From Acinetobacter sp. ANC 4204 (GTDB taxonomy: Bacteria; Pseudomonadota; Gammaproteobacteria; Pseudomonadales; Moraxellaceae): a DNA stretch of 64,000 bases. This document shows positions 50,560 through 58,921 of this stretch, piece after piece (positions within the stretch are counted from its first letter, which is position 1; each line of letters opens with the position of its first letter). A program made the translations under genes and the position numbers. Where the stretch lies: contig NZ_NEFZ01000009.1 of NCBI RefSeq assembly GCF_002135205.1, positions 62,001 to 126,000 of the forward strand. The letters run 5' to 3'. Below the pieces are notes generated by a model that saw only the letters and a program-made list of their open reading frames with translations, did not search any database and was not told the DNA's origin.

Positions 50560-51618
50560 ATGGCTTTAATTCGTAAACGTCGTTTAACTGAACAGCAACA
50601 ACGTCGCATTCAGAAACAACAGCAAACACGTCAAGAAGATATCGACACTTCAAATGATTTAGAAGGCTTGGTGGTACAACACTATGGCCGTCAGCTTGAA
50701 GTGCAAGCCCTTACGACCCCAGATCCACATCCCATCAAACCAACGGTACAAGCAGGCGAACCTGAACCGTTTTGGAAACCGATTGAACTCGGCAGTATTT
50801 GGCGCTGTCATACACGTACCAACCTCGAACTATTGGTCACAGGTGATCGTGTCAAATGGCAAGCCGACCCAAATACAGGACTGGGAATCATCAATGCCAT
50901 ACAGCCACGTCAGTCCCTACTGACTCGTCCAGACCGTTACCATAAAGTGAAACCTGTCGCTGCCAATATCAGATTGATTGTAATTGTGTTTGCGCCACTG
51001 CCTGAGCCTGCACCAGGTCTAATTGACCGTTATTTGGTGGCCTGTGCCGATGCCAATATTCCAGCACTGTTGGTGCTGAATAAAACCGATTTACTCAAAG
51101 ACAATGACCCAATTTTAGCGTTGATTGCGGAATATCAAGCCTTAGGCTATGAAGTGATGCAAACACAAGCCGATGGTGACTTAACGGCTCTGACCCAGCG
51201 TTTAAAAAATGAAACGGTAGCCTTTGTCGGTCAGTCTGGTGTTGGCAAAAGCACCCTGATTAATGCCATCGTGCCTGACGCTGCACAAAAAACCAATGTG
51301 ATTTCTGAAAACTCAGCCTTAGGGCAGCACACCACGACCTCTACCCGTTTGATTGGTTTTGGCGAAGGTGCCTCGCTGATTGACTCACCGGGAATTCGTG
51401 AGTTCGGTTTATGGCATTTAGATGCCGACAAAGTGCAACATGGTTTTCCTGAAATTGAAAACTTATTGGGCTACTGTCAGTTCCGTAACTGTACCCATAA
51501 ACATGAAAAACAATGCGCTTTACGCTTAGCTGCGGCAAATGGTGAAATTTTAACGCGCCGTTTAGACAGCTATTTACGTCTGATTGATGAAATTGCTGAA
51601 GCTCAGCAAAAAAATTAA
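50560..51618 (+). CDS. rsgA: Small ribosomal subunit biogenesis GTPase RsgA
   Basis: RsgA checks the decoding centre of immature 30S subunits. The 352-residue product has a basic Gln/Arg-rich N-terminus, an OB-fold and a circularly permuted G domain with the motif order NKTD, then GQSGVGKSTL, then DSPGIREF. A C-terminal zinc knuckle is seen in CQFRNCTHKHEKQCAL. The divergent orn gene is 124 bases away, so the promoters share that spacer. Confidence 0.96.
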   Translation: MALIRKRRLTEQQQRRIQKQQQTRQEDIDTSNDLEGLVVQHYGRQLEVQALTTPDPHPIKPTVQAGEPEPFWKPIELGSIWRCHTRTNLELLVTGDRVKWQADPNTGLGIINAIQPRQSLLTRPDRYHKVKPVAANIRLIVIVFAPLPEPAPGLIDRYLVACADANIPALLVLNKTDLLKDNDPILALIAEYQALGYEVMQTQADGDLTALTQRLKNETVAFVGQSGVGKSTLINAIVPDAAQKTNVISENSALGQHTTTSTRLIGFGEGASLIDSPGIREFGLWHLDADKVQHGFPEIENLLGYCQFRNCTHKHEKQCALRLAAANGEILTRRLDSYLRLIDEIAEAQQKN

Positions 51619-51715
51619 TTTTTATTCAACCTTAGCCCTTGAAGCGGTGATTTTGATCACCATATTTTATGAGCTATACTCTCTAGCAATTTTTGAATTG
51701 TAATTTAGGTGACTT

Positions 51716-52123
51716 GTGGAACGTTGGTTGGAGTTTATGGGGAATCACCCCTTCTTATTTGGAACACTTGCGGTATTGGTTGTTTTGTTTTTCGTACTTG
51801 AAGGACAACGCAATGGTCGCAAAATTTCACCACAATCTTTAGGTATTTTAGTGAAAGCTAAAAATGCCATGTTGATTGACTTACGTGATGCCAAAGATTT
51901 CCGTGAAGGTCATATCAGTGGAAGTCGCAACATTCCCTACAGCCAAATTACCAAACATGTTGAAGAGTTAAAAGCTGCAGATCGTCCACTCGTGTTCATC
52001 TGTAACTTAGGTCAAGTGGCAGGCACTGCTTTACAACAAGTTGCGCATACTGACAGCTATCGTTTAGATGGCGGGATTAGCAACTGGAAAGCTCAAGGCT
52101 TACCACTGGTCAAAGCTAAATAA
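51716..52123 (+). CDS. yibN: YibN-like membrane-anchored rhodanese
   Basis: The 135-residue product starts with GTG and has one N-terminal membrane helix (PFLFGTLAVLVVLFFVL) and a cytosolic rhodanese domain (MLIDLRDAKDFREGHISGSR, then PLVFICNLGQVAGTALQQ). The cysteine in the ICNLGQVAG loop is the predicted sulfur carrier. The order with grxC and secB is the same as yibN-grxC-secB in E. coli, which supports the name. The substrate is unknown. Confidence 0.88.
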   Translation: MERWLEFMGNHPFLFGTLAVLVVLFFVLEGQRNGRKISPQSLGILVKAKNAMLIDLRDAKDFREGHISGSRNIPYSQITKHVEELKAADRPLVFICNLGQVAGTALQQVAHTDSYRLDGGISNWKAQGLPLVKAK

Positions 52124-52142
52124 TTCGCACAAGGAGAAACTC

Positions 52143-52397
52143 ATGGCTCAAGTCACTATTTACTCAACGACTGTATGTCCATATTGCGTTCGCGCAAAAC
52201 AGCTTCTTGAGCGTAAAGGCGTTGAATATAAAGAAATTAATTTATCTAAAGAAGCGCCTGAAGTCCGCATTGAATTGATGCAACGTACCAATCACCGTAC
52301 GGTCCCACAAATTTTTATTGATGACCAATTTATTGGTGGTTTTGATCAACTTTATGCTTTAGAGCGTGAAGGCAAACTCGACCAACTATTGGCATAA
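52143..52397 (+). CDS. grxC: Glutaredoxin 3
   Basis: The 84-residue dithiol glutaredoxin has the CPYC active site in STTVCPYCVRAKQLL, a cis-proline loop (NHRTVPQIFIDDQFIGGFDQL) and the usual length. It reduces disulfides with glutathione. The ATG at 52143 with AAGGAGAAACTC ahead is preferred over the longer frame that begins within yibN. It sits between yibN and secB. Confidence 0.96.
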   Translation: MAQVTIYSTTVCPYCVRAKQLLERKGVEYKEINLSKEAPEVRIELMQRTNHRTVPQIFIDDQFIGGFDQLYALEREGKLDQLLA

Positions 52398-52424
52398 TTA
52401 GCTCAGCATATTAAGGATTAGAAA

Positions 52425-52874
52425 ATGAGTGAAGCTCAACCACAACTTGCTTTAGAACGTATTTACACAAAAGATATTTCTTTTGAAGTCCCTGGGGCGC
52501 AAGTTTTTACCAAAGAATGGCAACCAGAGTTGAACATCAACTTGTCATCTTCTGCTGAAAAAGTTGATCCAACTCACTACGAAGTTTCACTTAAAGTGGT
52601 TGTACAAGCAAACAATGCAGGCGACACGGCGTTTATCGTCGATGTCACTCAAGCGGGTATTTTCCTTGTAGATGCTGTTGAAGAAGAACGTCTTCCATAC
52701 ATCTTAGGTGCATATTGTCCAAACATTTTATTCCCGTTCCTTCGTGAAGCGGTGAATGACATGGTGACTAAAGGTAGCTTCCCACAATTGTTACTTACAC
52801 CAATTAACTTTGATGCTGAGTTCGAAGCAAATATGCAGCGTGCTCAAGCCGCTGCTGTTGAAGGTCAAGCTTAA
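52425..52874 (+). CDS. secB: Protein-export chaperone SecB
   Basis: SecB keeps secretory precursors unfolded and hands them to SecA. The 149-residue acidic product contains [37 protein letters not shown] and [20 protein letters not shown], all SecB hallmarks, and has the usual length of about 150. A strong terminator shared with the convergent b562-like gene follows. Confidence 0.97.
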   Translation: MSEAQPQLALERIYTKDISFEVPGAQVFTKEWQPELNINLSSSAEKVDPTHYEVSLKVVVQANNAGDTAFIVDVTQAGIFLVDAVEEERLPYILGAYCPNILFPFLREAVNDMVTKGSFPQLLLTPINFDAEFEANMQRAQAAAVEGQA

Positions 52875-52897
52875 ACTTTTAAGCCCTTCAAACATAA

Positions 52898-52921
52898 AAA
52901 AGACCGCTTTTGCGGTCTTTT
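52898..52921. terminator. Bidirectional terminator between secB and the b562-like gene
   Basis: AAAAGACCGC (52898-52907) pairs with GCGGTCTTTT (52912-52921) around TTTT. T-rich tracts follow on both strands; it lies between convergent genes. Confidence 0.9.
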
Positions 52922-52934
52922 TTATTGTACTGAA

Positions 52935-53324
52935 TTATTTAAACGTTTTATGACCTTGCTGCTTAATGGCTTCAAACTTGGCTGAACTTTGTTTGGCTTC
53001 AGTCAACTTTCCTGCATGTACGAGATGTTGAGCATGTTCAATCTCTTGAGATAATACATCAAAACTTTGCTCATATTGCTTCACTTGAGCACTGTCTTTT
53101 GCTTGTTTCGCTAATTTTCCGGGCTTATTTTGTTTGGCAGTTACTGCGGCTTTTTGCATTTCAGTTAATGCGTTATTTGCCTCTGTGGCAGTCTGGGCTT
53201 GAGCAAAAGCCTTTGAGTTCTTCGCCAAAGATTTCATCGCGCCTTCTAGCACTTCCGATGCTTGTGCAAATCCTGCCAAACATATACCACTGCTCAACAG
53301 CATGACCTTTAATAGTGTTTTCAT
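52935..53324 (-). CDS. Cytochrome b562-like periplasmic protein
   Basis: The 129-residue precursor has a signal peptide (LLKVMLLSSGICLAGFAQA) and a mature four-helix bundle of about 107 residues. The mature N-terminus SEVLEGAMKSLAKNSK places a Met at position 8, and the end FEAIKQQGHKTFK places a His near the C-terminus, in line with the Met7/His102 heme ligands of E. coli cytochrome b562. The segments TEANNALTEMQKAAVTAKQN and YEQSFDVLSQEIEHAQHLVH align with that family. There is no CXXCH, so heme, if bound, would be non-covalent. Physiological partners are unknown. Confidence 0.8.
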   Translation of the reverse strand: MKTLLKVMLLSSGICLAGFAQASEVLEGAMKSLAKNSKAFAQAQTATEANNALTEMQKAAVTAKQNKPGKLAKQAKDSAQVKQYEQSFDVLSQEIEHAQHLVHAGKLTEAKQSSAKFEAIKQQGHKTFK

Positions 53325-53351
53325 TCTTATTCCTATGAGTTTGCAAAAAAA

Positions 53352-53372
53352 AATGCAGCCTAAGGCTGCATT
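53352..53372 (-). terminator. coaBC terminator
   Basis: AATGCAGCC (53352-53360) pairs with GGCTGCATT (53364-53372); on the minus strand TTTTTTTGC follows. It separates coaBC from the b562-like gene. Confidence 0.88.
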
Positions 53373-53402
53373 AAATATGGCAAAAACTAAGAACGATGTA
53401 AA

Positions 53403-54677
53403 TTAAAAATCATCATCACTTTCAGGGTCTCGGTGTAAAGCATCATGAATCGCTTCAACCAACTGCAACGCAATTTCTTGTTTCGACGCTTTTTCCAAAT
53501 CGCGCTTTTGCATTTTATAATGTTCTGCAAAAAAGACTATCATCGCATTTTCATCAGAAGCAAAACCAATATCAGGGCGTGACACATCATTACAGGCAAT
53601 CATATCGAGCTTTTTCGCCACCAATTTACCTGCAGCATATTCTTCGACATTGCGTGTTTCTGCTGCAAAGCCAACCATGAACGGGCGTTTATCTTGCTGT
53701 GCAATGGTCGCCACAATATCAGGGTTTTTGATTAAAGAAACATTGAGCTCATCCCCTGCTTTCTTAATCTTATGCTCTGCAACTTCTGCAACGCGATAGT
53801 CTGCAACAGCAGCAGTCGCGATAAACACATCACAGCCTTCATCCAACATTTGCATACTGATATCCAACATTTTCATGGCAGATGAAACATTGATCCGGCG
53901 TACACCATTCGGCGTGTCTAAGCTGACAGGACCTGCAATTAAAGTCACTTTGGCTCCAGCCGCATAACATGCAGCGGCAAGAGCAAAGCCCATTTTACCC
54001 GTACTGTGGTTGGAAATATAACGCACAGGATCAATCGCTTCACGCGTTGGCCCAGCAGTAATGGTGACTTTTTTACCGGCCAGCATCCCAAATTTTTCAG
54101 CCATGGCACGCTGCGCTTTATGGAAGTATTCCGTTACCTGATGCGCCAAATCCTCGGGCTCAGGCATACGGCCTAAACCAACATCACCACAAGCTTGAGC
54201 ACCCGCATCTGGCATGATTACATGCACGCCATCGTCTACCAAAGTCGCTAAATTACGCTGCGTCGCTTTTGCTGCCCACATTTGTTGGTTCATGGCAGGT
54301 GCAACCCACACAGGGGCTTTGGTGGCTAAATATAAAGTAGAAAGCAGGTCATCAGCTAAACCCGCAGCAAACTTTGCAATGGTGTTACAACTAGCAGGCG
54401 CAACCAAAAGCAAGTCTGCCCAGCGTGCCAGCTCAATATGTCCCATGCCCGCTTCGGCTTCAGGGTCTAACAATTCAGTATGCACAGGATTGCCTGACAA
54501 GGCTTGGAATGTTAATGGGGTAATAAAGGCTTGTGCGCCTTCGGTCATGACCACACGGACTTGAAAACCTGCGTCTTTTAAACGACGAACTAAGATGGCA
54601 CTTTTATAGGCAGCAATACCGCCCGTAACAGCTAAAAGGATATTTTTATTTGGAATCACACTGAGATCAAAGCTCAC
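53403..54677 (-). CDS. coaBC: Bifunctional phosphopantothenoylcysteine decarboxylase / phosphopantothenate-cysteine ligase
   Basis: CoaBC makes 4'-phosphopantetheine for coenzyme A. The 424-residue fusion has an N-terminal FMN-binding CoaC domain (KNILLAVTGGIAAYKSAILV, then LVAPASCNTIAKFAAGLADD and VAPAMNQQMW with the active-site residues). The C-terminal CoaB domain begins near residue 195 (KKVTITAGPTREAIDPVRYI, SNHSTGKMG, AAVADYR and KIKKAGDELNVSLIKNPDIV). It is divergent from radC. Confidence 0.97.
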   Translation of the reverse strand: MSFDLSVIPNKNILLAVTGGIAAYKSAILVRRLKDAGFQVRVVMTEGAQAFITPLTFQALSGNPVHTELLDPEAEAGMGHIELARWADLLLVAPASCNTIAKFAAGLADDLLSTLYLATKAPVWVAPAMNQQMWAAKATQRNLATLVDDGVHVIMPDAGAQACGDVGLGRMPEPEDLAHQVTEYFHKAQRAMAEKFGMLAGKKVTITAGPTREAIDPVRYISNHSTGKMGFALAAACYAAGAKVTLIAGPVSLDTPNGVRRINVSSAMKMLDISMQMLDEGCDVFIATAAVADYRVAEVAEHKIKKAGDELNVSLIKNPDIVATIAQQDKRPFMVGFAAETRNVEEYAAGKLVAKKLDMIACNDVSRPDIGFASDENAMIVFFAEHYKMQKRDLEKASKQEIALQLVEAIHDALHRDPESDDDF

Positions 54678-54788
54678 GAACAGGCTACCTTTCTGTTGCA
54701 GTGGCGCTCACAATAGCATTAAATAGTCTTATACCCAATAATCGGTTGGGTCATGTTCCTCAAATTAAGAATAAAAAAGTATAAAAGA

Positions 54789-55481
54789 ATGTACTTATCT
54801 ATAAAAAAATGGCCCGAACAAGAACGGCCACGTGAACGCTTGTTACAACAAGGGCCTGCCAGCCTCTCTGATGCGGAACTACTGGCTATTTTTATCCGCT
54901 CGGGCTCAACACAACATTCTGCGGTCGAATTGGCCCGTCTGCTGTTACAGCATTTCGGCAGTCTGAATGCCGTTTTCGATGCTGAACTGCCCGAACTCAG
55001 CCAATTTCACGGCATTGGTCCGACCAAGTATTCACAATTAATGGCCGTCAAAGAATTGGGACGACGCTACAGTAGTCAGCAGCTCAAGCAAGAAAAGTTA
55101 GAGCTCAATCATTCAGCTCAGTTACTCAAGTTTTTACAATATGAATTTTCAAGCGAGAACCAAGAGGTTTTTGCCGTACTCTGTCTCGATGCACATTTAA
55201 GAAAAATAAACTTTAAAAAGTTGTTCTTTGGTGCAGTAAATTCTTGTGAAATCTCGATCAACCAATTGCTACGTTATTGTATTGCTCAACATGCTACCTT
55301 TATGGTGATTGCCCATAACCATCCGCTTGGAAAAGCTCAGCCCTCCGCGGCGGATATCGGACTGACCGAGCGTATTCTTCAAGCCAGTCAGCTCGTGGAC
55401 ATTCAACTGATTGATCATTTTATTTTATCGCCTGAAGGTACATTTTCTTTTGCTGAACACGACCTGATCCAACCCACTTAA
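54789..55481 (+). CDS. radC: RadC-family JAB/MPN domain protein
   Basis: The 230-residue product has a helix-hairpin-helix-like N-terminus (LLQQGPASLSDAELLAIFIR, then FHGIGPTKYSQLMAVKELGR). The C-terminal JAMM zinc site reads MVIAHNHPLGKAQPSAADIG. Such proteins were linked to DNA repair, but their function is disputed. The ATG at 54789 is chosen so that the protein begins near the conserved KKWPEQERPRERLL; an upstream ATG at 54753 would add 12 residues. No SD is clear for either. coaBC is divergent, the standard arrangement. Confidence 0.92.
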   Translation: MYLSIKKWPEQERPRERLLQQGPASLSDAELLAIFIRSGSTQHSAVELARLLLQHFGSLNAVFDAELPELSQFHGIGPTKYSQLMAVKELGRRYSSQQLKQEKLELNHSAQLLKFLQYEFSSENQEVFAVLCLDAHLRKINFKKLFFGAVNSCEISINQLLRYCIAQHATFMVIAHNHPLGKAQPSAADIGLTERILQASQLVDIQLIDHFILSPEGTFSFAEHDLIQPT

Positions 55482-55556
55482 ATATGCAGACAAATGATTG
55501 ACAAATACGGTGACAAATATGAAGATCAAGCAAAATTGTAAAAGAATTCTAATCAC

Positions 55557-56468
55557 ATGATTGTGCGTGATCAGCCCAGTATTTTTAAGGTGCTTTTTTC
55601 ATGGCGTGGCACCATTCTTCCCAAAGTTTTACCCCCTTTGGGCGTGGTCATGTTGGTCTCTGCCATTATTGGCATTTTGTCCTATGTCGGCTATTTTCAT
55701 TTCCCTGAACTGCCCTTGGTCGGCTTCACCCTCATTGGGGTGGTACTTTCCATTTTCCTCGGCTTTAAAAATAGTGCCTGCTATGACCGTTGGTGGGAAG
55801 CACGGAAGCTATGGGGTATTTTAATTGCCAATTCACGTCACTTTGACCGTGACTGTCGTATCTTGACTCAAGGTCGCCGTGAACGTGTGATTCAACATGT
55901 GATTGTCTTTGCCAATGTCTTGCGTGACCGTTTACGCCATCAAACAGCCAATCCTACCGAGCTGGTGGAAACCAGTGGCCTAAGTCAAAATGCACTGACT
56001 CAGCTGTATCAACAAGCCAATGCCCCGCAGTACACCCTCAGTTTGATTCAGTGGGAGTTAATGCAAGCATTAAAAGAAGGTGAAATTAGCGACATTGTGT
56101 ATGCACAGTTGAATCAGCATGTTGCTGACCTAAGTGTAGTGCAAACCGGTTGTGACCGTATTGCGACAACACCGCTACCTTTTGCCTACTCGGTATTACT
56201 CAATCGTACGGTGTATTTTTTCTGCCTCATTTTACCGTTTAGCTTGGGCTCAACTTTAGGTATTTTCACCCCGCTTTTGGTTGGTGTGTTGGCCTATACC
56301 TTCTTAGGACTCGATGCTTTAAGCTCGGAAATTGAAGAACCTTTCGGAACGCAAAGTAATGATTTGCCGCTGGACTCGATGGTGCGTACTATTGAAATTG
56401 AACTGCTTGGGACTTTAGGTAAACCGACACCTCCCCCGATTCAAGCACAAGACAATAATCTACTCTAA
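55557..56468 (+). CDS. Bestrophin-family anion channel (YneE/RFP-TM)
   Basis: The 303-residue product has two N-terminal membrane helices (PPLGVVMLVSAIIGILSYVG and LPLVGFTLIGVVLSIFLGF), the bestrophin signature FKNSACYDRWWEARKLWG, and later helices (YFFCLILPFSLGSTLGIF and LLVGVLAYTFLGLDAL). A C-terminal tail with EIEEPFGTQSNDLPLD matches bestrophin homologues. Bacterial bestrophins form pentameric channels for anions or cations. The ATG has no strong ribosome binding site. It stands alone. Confidence 0.9.
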   Translation: MIVRDQPSIFKVLFSWRGTILPKVLPPLGVVMLVSAIIGILSYVGYFHFPELPLVGFTLIGVVLSIFLGFKNSACYDRWWEARKLWGILIANSRHFDRDCRILTQGRRERVIQHVIVFANVLRDRLRHQTANPTELVETSGLSQNALTQLYQQANAPQYTLSLIQWELMQALKEGEISDIVYAQLNQHVADLSVVQTGCDRIATTPLPFAYSVLLNRTVYFFCLILPFSLGSTLGIFTPLLVGVLAYTFLGLDALSSEIEEPFGTQSNDLPLDSMVRTIEIELLGTLGKPTPPPIQAQDNNLL

Positions 56469-56537
56469 GCGAACTCACACTTACCTTCTCTTAGGCCATA
56501 TATAGCTCATGGAGAAGGTAGCGATCCTCAAAAACAT

Positions 56538-57389
56538 TTAGATAAAACTATCCCAAATCCCCACTTGTCCCTCTTTGACTCTGGGAATATTGCCCAATTT
56601 AATCCATGGCATATTGTCACCATGAAAATCACTACCGACTGATACTTTTAAACCATGCTCGGCAATCATCCGATCCACCATTTGACGGGTAGAGGTCGGT
56701 TCAACACTGGGTGGCAACTCAACCGCATCCCCACCAAACTGCGCAAAGATTTCAATCAGGTAGCGAATATTGGTGGCCGATAAATCATAACGTGTCGGAT
56801 GCGCCAATACTGCAAAACCGCCACTGGCATGAATCACCTGAATGGTTTCTTCTAAGCCCAGTCCATCAAATTTCACGTAGGCTTTTTTGCCTTCTTTAAT
56901 ATATTTATCAAACGCTTGTTGCGCGCGACTCACATACTTTTTTTCAACCAAGGTCTTGGCAATATGGGTTCGAGTCACGCGGTCAGGCATCTGTTCAACT
57001 TTCGCCAAAACATCGAGATAAATATCCTCACCAATCAGTGGAATCAATAAATCACAAATTTCTTTGGCGCGGCGCGCGCGGATTTGTTTTTGCTGTTCAA
57101 GACATTTTTGTAGTGGCTCTAAATCTTGCATATTCAATGCAACCACATGCACGCCATAGTTTTTCTTAGTCGAGGGTCTCGACCACTGACTGGAAATTTC
57201 TACACCTGAAATAATACGCATCGCATGCGACTTTGCAGCCAACTCTGCTAAAGCAAGGCCATCCATGGTGTCATGGTCTGTCAAAGCCAAGGTATGAATA
57301 CCTTTTTCCGCTGCAGCATCAACCAATTGCTTCGGTGTAAAAGTGCCATCAGAAATATTGCTGTGAGTATGTAAATCTACGCCTTCCAT
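56538..57389 (-). CDS. PHP-domain phosphoesterase (YciV / RNase AM type)
   Basis: The 283-residue product has PHP metal motifs: VDLHTHSNISDGTFTP at the N-terminus, ALTDHDTMDGLALAE, and a GSDFHGD motif near the C-terminus, with several His/Asp ligands for three metals. Related E. coli RNase AM (YciV) cleaves 3',5'-nucleoside bisphosphates and trims 5' ends of small rRNAs. The ATG at 57389 is preferred over an adjacent GTG. It is divergent from yciB with 44 bases between starts, matching the yci gene cluster order. Confidence 0.88.
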   Translation of the reverse strand: MEGVDLHTHSNISDGTFTPKQLVDAAAEKGIHTLALTDHDTMDGLALAELAAKSHAMRIISGVEISSQWSRPSTKKNYGVHVVALNMQDLEPLQKCLEQQKQIRARRAKEICDLLIPLIGEDIYLDVLAKVEQMPDRVTRTHIAKTLVEKKYVSRAQQAFDKYIKEGKKAYVKFDGLGLEETIQVIHASGGFAVLAHPTRYDLSATNIRYLIEIFAQFGGDAVELPPSVEPTSTRQMVDRMIAEHGLKVSVGSDFHGDNMPWIKLGNIPRVKEGQVGIWDSFI

Positions 57390-57433
57390 CACTTATACTA
57401 GCTATTTATTTGAACAGATTTAGATACTCTAAC

Positions 57434-58048
57434 ATGAAAGCACTTTTAGACTTTGTGCCGCTGATCATTTTCTTTTATTTATATAAAACTGTAGATCCGA
57501 AAAATACTGATCACCCATTACTTCAATTGATTGGTTCTGCTGGGGGTGTCGATAATAATAATATTCTTGTAGCCACCACAGGTTTAATTATTTCGATGCT
57601 GATGGTTTACGGCGCACTGTTCTTCATGCAAAAGTTCCGTTTAGACAAACAACAGTGGATTGTGTTGTTTATGACGGTTATTTTCGGCGGTGTTACCTTA
57701 ATGCTGTCAGATGACTTTTACATCAAACTCAAAGCAGCCTTACTGAATATAATTTTCTCAGGTGCTTTCTTACTTTCCCCTTATTTTGGCAAAGAACGCA
57801 AACCGCTGATCAAACGTTTGTTCGGCCCAATCTTCAATTTAACCGACGCAGGTTGGAAAAATTTAAACTTTGCATGGGCGGCCATGTTTGCTCTCATGTC
57901 TTTTTTACACGTATTTTTCGCATTTTTATTTATGGACGGAAAATATTGGGGAGAATTCACGGCTTTTGGTGACATGATCGTGATGTTTTCCTTTATCATT
58001 ATTCAGTTTATTGTATTACGTAAATACTTTAAATCTTCTGAAGAGTAA
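57434..58048 (+). CDS. yciB: Inner-membrane septation protein YciB (IspZ)
   Basis: The 204-residue protein has about five membrane helices. It begins MKALLDFVPLIIFFYLYKTV and contains LQLIGSAGGVDNNNILVATTGLIIS, then LIKRLFGPIFNLTDAGWKNLNFAWA, the conserved family segment. YciB acts with cell-envelope elongation and septation complexes. The ATG at 57434 is the conserved start; the upstream one is within the divergent promoter region. yciI follows 29 bases on. Confidence 0.93.
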   Translation: MKALLDFVPLIIFFYLYKTVDPKNTDHPLLQLIGSAGGVDNNNILVATTGLIISMLMVYGALFFMQKFRLDKQQWIVLFMTVIFGGVTLMLSDDFYIKLKAALLNIIFSGAFLLSPYFGKERKPLIKRLFGPIFNLTDAGWKNLNFAWAAMFALMSFLHVFFAFLFMDGKYWGEFTAFGDMIVMFSFIIIQFIVLRKYFKSSEE

Positions 58049-58077
58049 TTTAGCCAGAACATACATCGAGAATTCAT

Positions 58078-58380
58078 ATGCCGCTATTCGTTGTCACATG
58101 TACCGATCAGGAAGGGACTGTCGAAAAACGCCTTGCTACACGTCCAGAACATCTTGTTCGTTTACAAAAGCTCAATGATGAAGGTCGTTTAATTGTTGCT
58201 GGTGCAATGCCTAAAGACCCAAGCAATCCACAAGCGGGTTTTTATGGCAGTACGATCATTGTTGACTTTGACTCACGTGAAGCACTCGATGCATGGTTAC
58301 AGGAAGAGCCTTTCTTAAAAGCAGGGGTTTATCGTCATATTGATGTTAAACCATTTAATAAAGCATTCCCTCAAGGATAA
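58078..58380 (+). CDS. YciI family protein
   Basis: The 100-residue product belongs to the dimeric ferredoxin-like YciI family. It has PLFVVTCTDQEGTVEKRL, RPEHLVRLQKLNDEGRLIVAG and the characteristic YGSTIIVDFDSREALDAWLQ then DPF-like EPFLKAGVYRHIDVKPF. A role as a small-molecule dehydratase is suggested for some members; none is shown for this one. It is next to yciB as in many gamma-proteobacteria, and the following secreted protein starts four bases after its stop. Confidence 0.88.
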   Translation: MPLFVVTCTDQEGTVEKRLATRPEHLVRLQKLNDEGRLIVAGAMPKDPSNPQAGFYGSTIIVDFDSREALDAWLQEEPFLKAGVYRHIDVKPFNKAFPQG

Positions 58381-58384
58381 GGTC

Positions 58385-58891
58385 ATGCGTGTCGTTGTCA
58401 CAAGCTTATTGGGTTTATCTCTTCTTTCTTCTATGGCATGGGCGGTTGAAACCGCACCTGCTCCAAGTGTAGCCCCTGCCGTCCAAGCAACGACTGCGGC
58501 TCCACCACCATCTGGACACAACACCGCTACACAACCAAAAATTATTCCTGCTGTAGCAACCATTAGTCCAAATGGTCAACCACAGGAAGCCAAACCGCTC
58601 ACCGCTGAACAATTGGCGAAAAACAAAGCCCTCCAAGATGCCAAAGTCAAAGCATTGGTCAAAGACCAAGCTTCTCGCTTAGCTCAGTTAGAAAAAGCCA
58701 ATCTTGATGCTTTGGCACAAAACCAAGAGCTACAACTTAAAAATGACAGCCTCGGTGTACAAGTACAGGTTTTACAAAGCGAACGCAGTGCACAAATGTT
58801 TCTCTACGGTGCAGCAACCATCGCTGTGGGTGTCTTACTGGGTTTCTTAATTGCTAGTTACGTTTATACCAAACGCCGTCGTCAGTGGTAA
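58385..58891 (+). CDS. Membrane-anchored coiled-coil protein of unknown function
   Basis: The 168-residue product has an N-terminal signal peptide (VVVTSLLGLSLLSSMAWA), an Ala/Pro/Thr-rich stretch of about 50 residues, a predicted coiled coil (about 72-136, ALQDAKVKALVKDQASRLAQ and on), one C-terminal membrane helix (FLYGAATIAVGVLLGFLIAS) and a basic tail KRRRQW. The topology places the coiled coil in the periplasm. No family was recognised, though the layout is similar to other membrane-tethered spacer proteins. The ATG at 58385 follows yciI by four bases. Confidence 0.65.
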   Translation: MRVVVTSLLGLSLLSSMAWAVETAPAPSVAPAVQATTAAPPPSGHNTATQPKIIPAVATISPNGQPQEAKPLTAEQLAKNKALQDAKVKALVKDQASRLAQLEKANLDALAQNQELQLKNDSLGVQVQVLQSERSAQMFLYGAATIAVGVLLGFLIASYVYTKRRRQW

Positions 58892-58921
58892 GCTAAGCCC
58901 TATTAGAAACAATAGGGTACT

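Noticed and set aside
56482-56520. Nine-base inverted repeat after the bestrophin gene as a terminator
   Set aside because: The loop is long (21 bases) and no T tract follows on either strand, so termination is not supported.
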